DNA of 12,327 nucleotides from an uncultured bacterium. Its GTDB lineage: Bacteria > Cyanobacteriota > Vampirovibrionia > Gastranaerophilales > Gastranaerophilaceae. The position numbers were made by a program, and so were the translations under genes. The stretch's first letter is position 1. The number at the start of each line of letters is the position of its first letter. Positions 6,279 to 12,173 of this stretch are shown piece by piece. Below the pieces are notes generated by a model. The model was not told where the DNA came from and did no database searches. It worked only from the letters and a program-made list of their open reading frames with translations. The DNA lies in assembly GCA_900556295.1 (NCBI GenBank), contig USOK01000024.1, positions 1-12,327 of the forward strand. The letters are read 5' to 3'.

Positions 6279-6373
6279 TGTTAAAAATGTTATTTGGGTT
6301 AATATAATAAAATTTTTTTATCCAACGAACTATGCTTCTATGCATTTTTACACCTAATCTTCTTTTCTCAATC

Positions 6374-6402
6374 TTGCTAAAACCCTAAAAATATGCTATA
6401 TT
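6374..6402 (+). promoter_or_regulatory. Promoter of the VWA/FHA/TonB-like cluster
   Basis: TTGCTA (6374-6379), a 17-base spacer and TATATT (6397-6402), with TGC just before the -10 as in an extended -10. Initiation near 6409 excludes the in-frame ATG at 6393, which lies inside the promoter. No other convincing promoter was seen before 10887, so the six genes that follow probably share this one. Confidence 0.65.
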
Positions 6403-6434
6403 GTTCTTATAAATATATTGCAATGGGTGGAAAG

Positions 6435-7109
6435 ATGAAATTAAATAAAAGATTAGTAACTTTAGGATTAATTATACTTGTATTGTCAATAGCAATAAAA
6501 TTCGTATGGGCAGGATTAAGACAAATTAAAGTTGACGATTTTCATCCGTCTGCAGTTATTTTTCTAATTGATTCATCTGCTTCAAACCAAAAACAGTTGC
6601 CGGAACAGAAAAAAACATTGCGACAAATCTGTAATTTGCTTGACCCTGAGGACCAGATTAAGATTTTGAGAGTTTCTGAAGATGCTTATTTAATTTATGA
6701 AGGTAGTCCTATGAATGGGAGTACAATTACAAAATCAATGGATGCTTTTACAAAATACGACCAAAAAGATTATGGAACGGCATATGGAGTAGGAATTAAG
6801 AAAGCTTTTTCTCACGCTTTGACAATGAAAAAAGAAGGCTATGTGCCTGCAATTGTTGTGATTGGCGATCTTGAAAATGAAGGAGCTATAGAAAAACAAA
6901 TCAACTGGAATACATTACCAAGCAATGTTCAGAATGTAAAAAAATATGCACCGGATATTTCTATGATGTTTTTGGATGCACATCCTGCCAAGCTTGATTT
7001 GGTAAAGGAAAAATTGACTCCGGTTTTAGGTGAAAATCATTTGATTGTTGCACCTAAAGAAAATATTGACAAGTCTATAAGAAAATTTCTTCACGCAATC
7101 GGAAGATAG
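6435..7109 (+). CDS. Membrane-anchored von Willebrand factor A domain protein (224 aa)
   Basis: The ATG at 6435 is favoured: GGGTGG lies just upstream, while the ATG at 6423 has no ribosome site and the one at 6393 falls in the promoter. A single N-terminal helix (residues 7-26) anchors the protein, with the rest probably periplasmic. Residues 38-220 look like a VWA fold: strand AVIFLIDSSAS carries the metal-ion-dependent adhesion site DxSxS (D46, S48, S50); the later Thr (T115, in DYGTAYGVG) and Asp (D145, in IVVIGDLENEG) sit where the other metal ligands are expected. VWA domains bind protein partners through the coordinated metal. It is the first gene of the cluster, 18 bases before the FHA-like membrane protein, a likely partner. 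The domain call is by motif; the partner is inference. Confidence 0.85.
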   Translation: MKLNKRLVTLGLIILVLSIAIKFVWAGLRQIKVDDFHPSAVIFLIDSSASNQKQLPEQKKTLRQICNLLDPEDQIKILRVSEDAYLIYEGSPMNGSTITKSMDAFTKYDQKDYGTAYGVGIKKAFSHALTMKKEGYVPAIVVIGDLENEGAIEKQINWNTLPSNVQNVKKYAPDISMMFLDAHPAKLDLVKEKLTPVLGENHLIVAPKENIDKSIRKFLHAIGR

Positions 7110-7127
7110 AATTTGAGAGGATAATTA

Positions 7128-8744
7128 ATGACTATAGTAATAACAACTTCACAAGGCGAAAAAGTTTTTAATAAAGATGTAATAACTGCCGGAACAAATC
7201 CTAATTGCGATGTTATTTTGAATACCGGCTACGATGTTTTGTTGACGATGGAATACAAAATTGCAGAAAACAAATGTTCTATTATCAATACTTTCAAAAA
7301 TGATAAGGTTTTGTTTAAAGGTCAACCTATCAAAAGAGTTGACGTGACTAACATTTGCAAGATTATGTTTGGCGATTCAGAAGAATTTTTGGCTGTAAAA
7401 GTTATTGCTGATGCTCCGTCATCTAAACCGGTAAAAACGATTACTTCTATTGGTAAAGAGGATTTGACAGAAGAAGATATTAAAGGTTTGTACGGCAAAG
7501 ATGTCAATGCTGTGACTAAGGTTAAATTAGAAAAACAAAAAGAAGATTTAGAGGATGCTCGTGTTGCAATTATTAAGCAAGTTGCTTTCCACATAAATGA
7601 TTTAAAACAAAAATTGTCAACTAATTCCAAAACAAGCATTTTTTTGCATATTGCAATGTTTTTTAGTTCAATGATTTGTGCTTTTGGGGTATCAAATTAC
7701 CTTATGGGACTTGAAATAAAAGAATCTGCAAATTTTTTACATCTCCCGACAAATATAAAAGTTTGGGGAATGTATACAGTATTGATTTATGGAATTTGTT
7801 TGTTATTGAAGCAAGGAATATATTTGTACTTGCAAAGTAATATTCAAAAAGAAATGTCAAAATCTGCTAAACTCGGTCAAAGTTTCATGTTGATTTTTTC
7901 ATTGATTTTTGTGCTTGGAATTTATGTTGTAAACCTTGTTTATTATATGAATTTAAATGATTTTATGACATTTGCAATTTTTATTTCATTCTTCTTTTCT
8001 GGTATTATGGCAGTTCTTGCAATTTCTTGCGGATATTTCAAATGTAATGGTACTGAATGGACTATGACGCTTGATAAATATGAGTATAGAGAGGATTTTG
8101 AAGGGGTAATTAAATCTTATAGGCAATGGATTGAAAGATATATAAATAGTTTAAGCAACTCTAAATTGCAGTACATTAAGGATAAAATGTTCAACCTTCA
8201 ATTAAAATCTGTTGGAGAGACAATTGTAGGAATTTTAACAGCACCATTTTTGGCTTATGGTGTTTCAAATACTTTGGCAATGTGTTTCCCAGAAGCTGCC
8301 GGCTGGGTAAGGATTTCAGGTTTGAGAATAAGCCCTGTATTCCTAACTCTTGCTACATTTATGATTATTTTTGCGTTCTTTTCTTTTGTAAACGCATTTT
8401 TCTGTACAAAGAAAGTTCAAGGTTCGCAAGTTATTAAACAGGATGGTTTTTCTGACTATCAACATCATGGTGTTACAATTTATGGGCTTGAAGGTGTTCG
8501 TCGGTTAAATTCAGAAAAAAATCGCTCGCTTGCTATCGGTTGTGCAATTATTTTTATAGAATTTGCAATGAACGTTTCATATTTCATGACGGAAATCGGC
8601 GGAGATATGCAAGGTATTTTCTTGAGTTTGGTTGCAGCGTTAGTACCAACGGCATTGTTGATTGCTGAAACGTTAATGTTAAGCCAGACTAAATTTGATA
8701 TTTATGCGTGCGATGAATTGCTTTCAAAAGTAGATAAAGACTAA
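7128..8744 (+). CDS. Polytopic membrane protein with degenerate FHA-like N-terminus (538 aa)
   Basis: Residues 1-95 form a beta-rich domain resembling FHA: the TAGTNPNCDVIL strand occupies the place of the usual IGR...cdI.l, and NDKVLFKGQPI the place of the NG.v.lNG..i strand. The FHA Arg and SxxH residues that bind phosphothreonine are not visible, so it may bind a partner without phosphate. Residues 100-168 are charged and probably coiled-coil (KVKLEKQKEDLEDAR). About eight membrane helices follow, near 170-194, 212-232, 251-273, 278-301, 362-386, 402-425, 467-487 and 497-518, with a polar loop at 305-360 (TLDKYEYREDFEGVIKSYRQWIERY). GAGAGGA upstream supports the start. The stop is two bases before the next gene. 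I recognise no transporter or enzyme family; a membrane scaffold or channel is possible. Confidence 0.85.
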   Translation: MTIVITTSQGEKVFNKDVITAGTNPNCDVILNTGYDVLLTMEYKIAENKCSIINTFKNDKVLFKGQPIKRVDVTNICKIMFGDSEEFLAVKVIADAPSSKPVKTITSIGKEDLTEEDIKGLYGKDVNAVTKVKLEKQKEDLEDARVAIIKQVAFHINDLKQKLSTNSKTSIFLHIAMFFSSMICAFGVSNYLMGLEIKESANFLHLPTNIKVWGMYTVLIYGICLLLKQGIYLYLQSNIQKEMSKSAKLGQSFMLIFSLIFVLGIYVVNLVYYMNLNDFMTFAIFISFFFSGIMAVLAISCGYFKCNGTEWTMTLDKYEYREDFEGVIKSYRQWIERYINSLSNSKLQYIKDKMFNLQLKSVGETIVGILTAPFLAYGVSNTLAMCFPEAAGWVRISGLRISPVFLTLATFMIIFAFFSFVNAFFCTKKVQGSQVIKQDGFSDYQHHGVTIYGLEGVRRLNSEKNRSLAIGCAIIFIEFAMNVSYFMTEIGGDMQGIFLSLVAALVPTALLIAETLMLSQTKFDIYACDELLSKVDKD

Positions 8745-8746
8745 TT

Positions 8747-9649
8747 ATGGATATATTGAAAGTTTTAGTAATAATTGCATTTATTATCGTAACTATTTGT
8801 ACGGTTAAATTGCACCCATCAATACATCAGCCTATGATTATTGAAGATGCTGATTTTAAGCTGACAAGAATTAGTGATACGCTTACACCTGATAGTGTTA
8901 CGACAACGACTGCTACAGTAGAACCGCAAAATATTCAAAGTACTGTTCAAAATCAAAACTTTCAGAATATACAACAGACGGTAAGTACGGAGACTCAACC
9001 GGTTTCTACTCAGAATATCCAAACTCAAAACAATCAAGTCAGGTATATTCAGCCGGAAGATGTTGCGCCTTATAGCTCTAAAATAAAAAATGTTAGACCT
9101 AAAACGCAACAAATTTCCAATCGGAATAATGATGATGAAATGTCTGATTTGGAAATGGTTAACCAAATTTTGAAGGGAATTCAAGAGCAACAGCAAACAA
9201 CTCGTCCAACGCCTTCTCCAAAAGTTAATCAAAATCATCAAACAACTTTTACACCAAAGCAAAGTAGTAATTTTAAAAATCCATATATGACCGAGCAGGA
9301 AGAAATTATTGCCTGGAATAAGTGGCGAAGCAATCTTCAAAACCAAATTATGAATGATTCAGATATTGATTACGCCCCACTTGGTACAATGTTTATGTTT
9401 ACATTTGTTGTTGATAAATATGGCAATGTTTCTAATATCAAGGTTGAATGTTCTAATCCAAACTATATGAATGTCGCAAGAAATAATGTGAAACCTGCAA
9501 TTGCAAGATTACAGAAAAAGTCGATATTAAACTTCCCTCGTGGAACACAAAGAACTTCAACAGTTGTAACGGGTGTGTTCTTAATTGGGACGCAAAACAG
9601 ATATTCAACACCTAACGATTATTCAGATTACGAAAGGGTAAAATACTAA
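8747..9649 (+). CDS. Inner-membrane-anchored TonB/TolA-like protein, Q/T-rich spacer (300 aa)
   Basis: The architecture is that of TonB. An N-terminal helix (residues 4-20) is followed by KLHPSIHQPMIIED, then a long Gln/Thr/Asn-rich spacer (about 40-178; TTTTATVEPQNIQSTVQNQ, EQQQTTRPTPSPK) that could span the periplasm. The C-terminal domain (182-282) has a helix (EIIAWNKWRSNLQNQI), the hallmark FTFVVDKYGNVSNIKVECS, a second helix and terminal strands (RTSTVVTGVFLIG). The classic helix Pro-rich repeats (EPxKP) are absent, and Gln/Thr replaces them. The last 18 residues (NRYSTPNDYSDYERVKY) extend past the domain. It starts two bases after the previous stop, and its own stop overlaps the next start as TAATG. 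TonB/TolA-like force transmission or peptidoglycan-crossing contact is plausible, but no ExbB/ExbD or TolQ/TolR is present. Confidence 0.85.
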   Translation: MDILKVLVIIAFIIVTICTVKLHPSIHQPMIIEDADFKLTRISDTLTPDSVTTTTATVEPQNIQSTVQNQNFQNIQQTVSTETQPVSTQNIQTQNNQVRYIQPEDVAPYSSKIKNVRPKTQQISNRNNDDEMSDLEMVNQILKGIQEQQQTTRPTPSPKVNQNHQTTFTPKQSSNFKNPYMTEQEEIIAWNKWRSNLQNQIMNDSDIDYAPLGTMFMFTFVVDKYGNVSNIKVECSNPNYMNVARNNVKPAIARLQKKSILNFPRGTQRTSTVVTGVFLIGTQNRYSTPNDYSDYERVKY

Positions 9650-9789
9650 TGAATACAACTAAAATACTAACAATAACAATAATTTCACTCGTAATCCTTG
9701 GAATTTGTACAACGGTTATCGCTGTCGTAAAACCGCATATGCACAAAACTATTATGCTGGAACAAATCATTTATAAAAGGGCAAAATAA
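9649..9789 (+). CDS. Single-helix microprotein resembling the upstream TonB-like anchor (46 aa)
   Basis: The start overlaps the previous stop as TAATG, and AAAGGG lies about ten bases before the ATG inside the end of that gene. The product has one membrane helix (residues 6-27, ILTITIISLVILGICTTVIAVV), then KPHMHKTIMLEQIIYKRAK. It resembles the N-terminus of the preceding 300-aa protein: TICTV-KLHPSIHQPMIIED there against VIAVVKPHMHKTIMLEQ here. It may therefore be a spare anchor derived from it, able to pair with it or with the same membrane partner. It ends in TAATG with the next start. The length and close packing support a real gene; the function is unknown. Confidence 0.75.
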   Translation: MNTTKILTITIISLVILGICTTVIAVVKPHMHKTIMLEQIIYKRAK

Positions 9790-9962
9790 TGTTTAAAATA
9801 TTTTGTGTAATTTTACTGATTGTTTTAGAAACTCCGTTCTATTTTAAAATGCGTCAGGCAAAATGTGATATTATCAGACAAACGGCAATTACGGTGATTA
9901 TGATACTAATTGCGTTAGTCGTTGCCGGAATTTATTCATTAAGTATGTTTATGCTAAGATAA
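9789..9962 (+). CDS. Two-helix membrane microprotein (57 aa)
   Basis: Coupled to the previous gene by TAATG, with AAAAGGG seven bases upstream, the same arrangement as at the preceding junction. Hydrophobic segments at about 2-19 (FKIFCVILLIVLETPFYF) and 34-56 (AITVIMILIALVVAGIYSLSMF) flank a basic, polar stretch (KMRQAKCDIIRQT) that would lie on one face, probably the cytoplasm. Two Cys (6 and 26) are present. The C-terminus is LR. It is seven bases ahead of the zinc-ribbon protein. No family is recognised; small size and position suggest an accessory subunit of the membrane complex. Confidence 0.75.
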   Translation: MFKIFCVILLIVLETPFYFKMRQAKCDIIRQTAITVIMILIALVVAGIYSLSMFMLR

Positions 9963-9969
9963 TTTTGTT

Positions 9970-10887
9970 ATGTATATATGTAAAGAATGCAAAGCTGAAT
10001 ATAAAGAAAAAGTTGAATATTGTGACTGTGGAAATAATACATTCGACTATATTGAAGATGAGCAGGTCGCTCAATCACTTAAAGCTACTAAATCTAGACG
10101 AACACTGACTCTTGAACAAAAAGCCGAACTCGTTTCAAGAGGCTTTTTCGCCCTTTGTATAATTTTATCAATAATCGTATGGGCAATTCCGATAGGCAAA
10201 ACTCCTGCTAAAAAATCATCAACAACTCAACAAAAGCCTGTTTCTACTTCAACACCAATTCCAAATATTGATAAAATTTGGAATGATACACCGATTTACC
10301 AGCCAAAATCAAGGCAGAGACAAGAACAGGTTCAACAGCAAAATCCGCTTGATAAATTAAGACAAGAAGTTCCATTGACATTCACCCCTGTAGAAAGGAA
10401 AAAGATTTCTCAAGCAGAGGTTCAAAAAAAAAATAATGAGCTTGTAAAGCCGAAAACTCAATCACGAAAAACAAAGCAGGTTCAAAATACTAAACCGGTT
10501 CAAGCAGCAAAAACATCCGTACAACAGCCGAAAAAGTTGAATGAAGCACCTCTTTATAAAGAACCGAAAAAAATGACTTATAATCCAAATAGCGCGGAAA
10601 TGTTGCGATATAAAAATAATCTTCGCTCTGCGTTGTTTGCTCATTTTGCTGTTGGAAGTATTTCTGGTTCAGGAGAGTGTTCTGTACAGTTTGCAGTCGA
10701 CAAAACAGGAAAGTTGATTAATCGAAAATTTTCTCAAGAATCTTCAAATAAAGCATTAAATGACGCTGTTTATTATATGTTAATGAGTGTTCCGAAATTC
10801 ACAGCGCCACCGGCAGAGTATAATGCTCAAACAATCAGAATGCATTTTAAAATAGATAACGGAAATTACGAAATTTCAATATATTAA
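9970..10887 (+). CDS. Zinc ribbon-TM-TonB/TolA-like fusion protein (305 aa)
   Basis: The N-terminus is a short zinc-ribbon motif, CKEC (Cys 4 and 7) plus CDC (18 and 20), followed by acidic FDYIEDEQ, and would lie in the cytoplasm. A basic stretch (KSRRT) precedes one membrane helix (58-76, GFFALCIILSIIVWAIPIG). A Lys/Gln/Pro-rich spacer follows (about 78-200, with KPVSTSTPIPN, KPKTQSRKTKQVQNTKPVQ). The C-terminal domain (205-297) is TonB-like: YKNNLRSALFAHF, SVQFAVDKTGKLINRKFSQESSNKALNDAV, then MHFKIDN. The protein thus links a cytoplasmic metal-binding head to a periplasmic domain like those at 1272 and 8747. The start at 9970 has no clear ribosome site but lies seven bases after the previous stop, so coupling may help. 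It is the last gene of the cluster; no proper terminator follows at once. Confidence 0.85.
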   Translation: MYICKECKAEYKEKVEYCDCGNNTFDYIEDEQVAQSLKATKSRRTLTLEQKAELVSRGFFALCIILSIIVWAIPIGKTPAKKSSTTQQKPVSTSTPIPNIDKIWNDTPIYQPKSRQRQEQVQQQNPLDKLRQEVPLTFTPVERKKISQAEVQKKNNELVKPKTQSRKTKQVQNTKPVQAAKTSVQQPKKLNEAPLYKEPKKMTYNPNSAEMLRYKNNLRSALFAHFAVGSISGSGECSVQFAVDKTGKLINRKFSQESSNKALNDAVYYMLMSVPKFTAPPAEYNAQTIRMHFKIDNGNYEISIY

Positions 10888-10911
10888 TTTGCAATAGCAG
10901 CAATTATCGCC

Positions 10912-10967
10912 ATTCTGAAAAGGCAGAAGATCTAGTGTCCAGCGTAGATTTTCGTCTTATTCAGAAT
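10912..10967. other. Long imperfect hairpin after the cluster
   Basis: Outer arms ATTCTGAA (10912-10919) and TTCAGAAT (10960-10967) are perfect complements. Inner arms GAAGATCTA (10926-10934) and TAGATTTTC (10945-10953) pair with one G-U, leaving a 10-base loop GTGTCCAGCG and a partly pairing internal loop. It starts 25 bases after the stop of the zinc-ribbon gene, but no T-run follows, so it is not a standard terminator. It could be a 3' RNA-stabilising structure or part of an unrecognised RNA. The rest of 10888-11012 holds nothing I can name. Confidence 0.55.
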
Positions 10968-10989
10968 CTTACAATGTTGATTTAATGAA

Positions 10990-11018
10990 TTTAAAATAGC
11001 CTCAAACCCAGTTATAAT
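10990..11018 (+). promoter_or_regulatory. Candidate promoter for the 43-aa peptide transcript
   Basis: TTTAAA (10990-10995; 4 of 6 matches to TTGACA), 17-base spacer and perfect TATAAT (11013-11018). Initiation near 11025 would give a leader of about 108 bases and a transcript of about 265 bases ending at the terminator 11258-11290. The leader has two small hairpins, AGCTG/CAGCT (11038-11042/11055-11059) and CTTTTAT/ATAAAAG (11058-11064/11071-11077), that share two bases and so cannot both be complete. Confidence 0.45.
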
Positions 11019-11132
11019 ACCTTTATACTATGCGGGGAGCTGTGTCAATAATTTCAGCTTTTATGTTTTTATAAAAGAGTAAGGGAAATCGATTTTCAAA
11101 AAGTAAGAAAAAATCATAGGAGAAATATTATT

Positions 11133-11264
11133 ATGGTAAATTTCAATAAAAGTTGGTGGGGCACTAGAAGAAATATCTCCAAAACTAGCCAAAAAACCTC
11201 CATTATGGAAGCTTGTTATAGGAAAAATCTTTGGTTAATAAAATATTACATAAAGAAATGGTGA
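11133..11264 (+). CDS. Possible small basic Trp-rich peptide (43 aa)
   Basis: An ATG with AGGAG about ten bases upstream (11118-11122) opens a 43-codon frame; its TGA lies within the stem of the terminator that follows. The product is strongly basic, with four Trp (positions 8, 9, 34, 43) and one Cys (28): WWGTRRN near the start and LWLIKYYIKKW at the end. There is no signal peptide or clear membrane helix. No family is recognised. In favour: good ribosome site, candidate promoter and terminator framing it. Against: its short length, a leader that could instead belong to a noncoding RNA, and a terminator that also serves the convergent gene. It could be a regulatory or toxin-like peptide, or a chance frame. 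Confidence 0.45.
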   Translation: MVNFNKSWWGTRRNISKTSQKTSIMEACYRKNLWLIKYYIKKW

Positions 11265-11290
11265 GGAATATGATCTCCTCACCATTTTTT
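11258..11290. terminator. Strong terminator shared by convergent transcripts
   Basis: Perfect 10-bp arms (ATGGTGAGGA, 11258-11267; complement at 11276-11285) with an 8-base loop. The plus strand continues with six Ts (11285-11290), the classic rho-independent form; the minus strand has a less even T-rich tail (TTTCTTTATG). It can therefore end the small plus-strand transcript and the purine nucleoside phosphorylase mRNA coming from the right. Confidence 0.9.
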
Positions 11291-11300
11291 ATTATAAATT

Positions 11301-12101
11301 TTACAAATCCTTAATCACTTCAAGCACCAATGACTTAAATTTTGCTTTAGCTTTATTGGCAGAATCTATTACTTCTTCATGAGAAAGTTTTCCGCTTGTT
11401 TCTGAACTTGCGGCATTTGTTATACAGCTTATGCCTAAAACATCTAGTCCGCAGTAGTTAGCAACAATCGCTTCCGGAACAGTTGACATTCCGACAGCAT
11501 CTCCGCCGAGACGTCTAATCATTTTTATTTCTGCCGGAGTTTCATAACTTGGTCCAGAATTTGCCCAATAAACACCTTCTTGCAAAGTAATTCCTAAATC
11601 TAATGCACATTTTTCTGCCAGTTTTATTAAATGTTTTTTGTAAACTTCTGTCATATCAGGGAATCTTTCGCCTAAAGTGTTGTCATTAGGTCCAATAAGA
11701 GGGTTTGAGCCCATGTGATTGATATGATCTGTAATAAGCATTAAGTCTGCAGGTTTGTAGCTTTCATTTACTGCACCTGCTGCATTAGTTAGAATAAGAG
11801 TTTTGACTCCCAATGCTTTTAAAACTTTTACGGGATATGTAATTTCCTGCATAGAATGTCCTTCGTAAAAGTGATTTCTACCTTGCATCATTACAACATT
11901 TTTGCCATTAATTTTGGCAAAAACAAGTCTGCCTTTGTGACCTTGTACCGTAGAGGTAATAAAATTTGGAATATCTTTATAAGATACTGCTATATCGCAG
12001 TACTCATCAGCTAATTCGCCAAGCCCTGATCCTAATATAATTCCAATTTCCGGTTGAAAATTGTTTGTTTTTTCATTAATAAATGCAATACTATTTTCCA
12101 T
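11301..12101 (-). CDS. punA: Purine nucleoside phosphorylase, trimeric type (266 aa)
   Basis: This cytoplasmic salvage enzyme splits purine nucleosides (mainly guanosine and inosine in this family) with phosphate to give free base and ribose-1-phosphate. All family signatures are present: ILGSGLGELAD with phosphate-binding Ser25; GHKGRLV; MQGRNHFYEGH with Arg75, His77 and Tyr79; LTNAAGAVN; MLITDHINHMGSNPL; SGPSYETPAEI with Glu187 (base-binding); DAVGMSTVPEAIVA with Met205; and CITNAAS with Asn229 (base-binding). The active site looks complete. The start at 12101 has AGGGG (12107-12111) five bases upstream; the in-frame ATG 13 codons earlier lies in the preceding terminator. No strong promoter is visible in the 72 bases before it, so it may depend on read-through of that terminator or a weak promoter around TATAAA (12119-12124). 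Confidence 0.96.
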   Translation of the reverse strand: MENSIAFINEKTNNFQPEIGIILGSGLGELADEYCDIAVSYKDIPNFITSTVQGHKGRLVFAKINGKNVVMMQGRNHFYEGHSMQEITYPVKVLKALGVKTLILTNAAGAVNESYKPADLMLITDHINHMGSNPLIGPNDNTLGERFPDMTEVYKKHLIKLAEKCALDLGITLQEGVYWANSGPSYETPAEIKMIRRLGGDAVGMSTVPEAIVANYCGLDVLGISCITNAASSETSGKLSHEEVIDSANKAKAKFKSLVLEVIKDL

Positions 12102-12130
12102 TTTTACCCCTAAAATATTTTTATACACAC

Positions 12131-12162
12131 AAAAAGGCACAAGCCTATAAAACTTGTGCCTT
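12131..12162 (-). terminator. Terminator between the truncated gene and punA
   Basis: Arms AAGGCACAAG (12134-12143) and CTTGTGCCTT (12153-12162) pair perfectly around a 9-base loop; on the minus strand five Ts (A-run 12131-12135) follow, then GTGTGTA. It lies 12 bases after the stop of the partial minus-strand gene and about 30 bases before the punA start, so it could also control how much punA is made from upstream. The stem ends with the same T5-GTGTGTA as the terminator at 525-551. Confidence 0.85.
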
Positions 12163-12173
12163 AAAGAAATTTT

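Noticed and set aside
6295..6326. AT-rich possible hairpin after the exported protein gene
   Set aside because: Only TTGG/CCAA and weak A-T pairs could form; not enough to call a terminator.
6393..6434. Longer VWA protein starting at ATG 6393
   Set aside because: The codon lies within the promoter (-10 at 6397-6402), upstream of the expected transcript start.
8819..9346. Minus-strand frame of 175 codons
   Set aside because: It is antisense to the Q/T-rich spacer of the TonB-like gene, where low-complexity codons leave an open frame by chance; no ribosome site or family motif.
11025..11132. Riboswitch upstream of the small peptide gene, suggested by the nearby purine gene
   Set aside because: The purine nucleoside phosphorylase gene is on the other strand, and the conserved core of the purine aptamer is not present.
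12102..12140. Longer PunA N-terminus from the ATG at 12140
   Set aside because: It would lie in the terminator stem and T-run; a good ribosome site serves the start at 12101.
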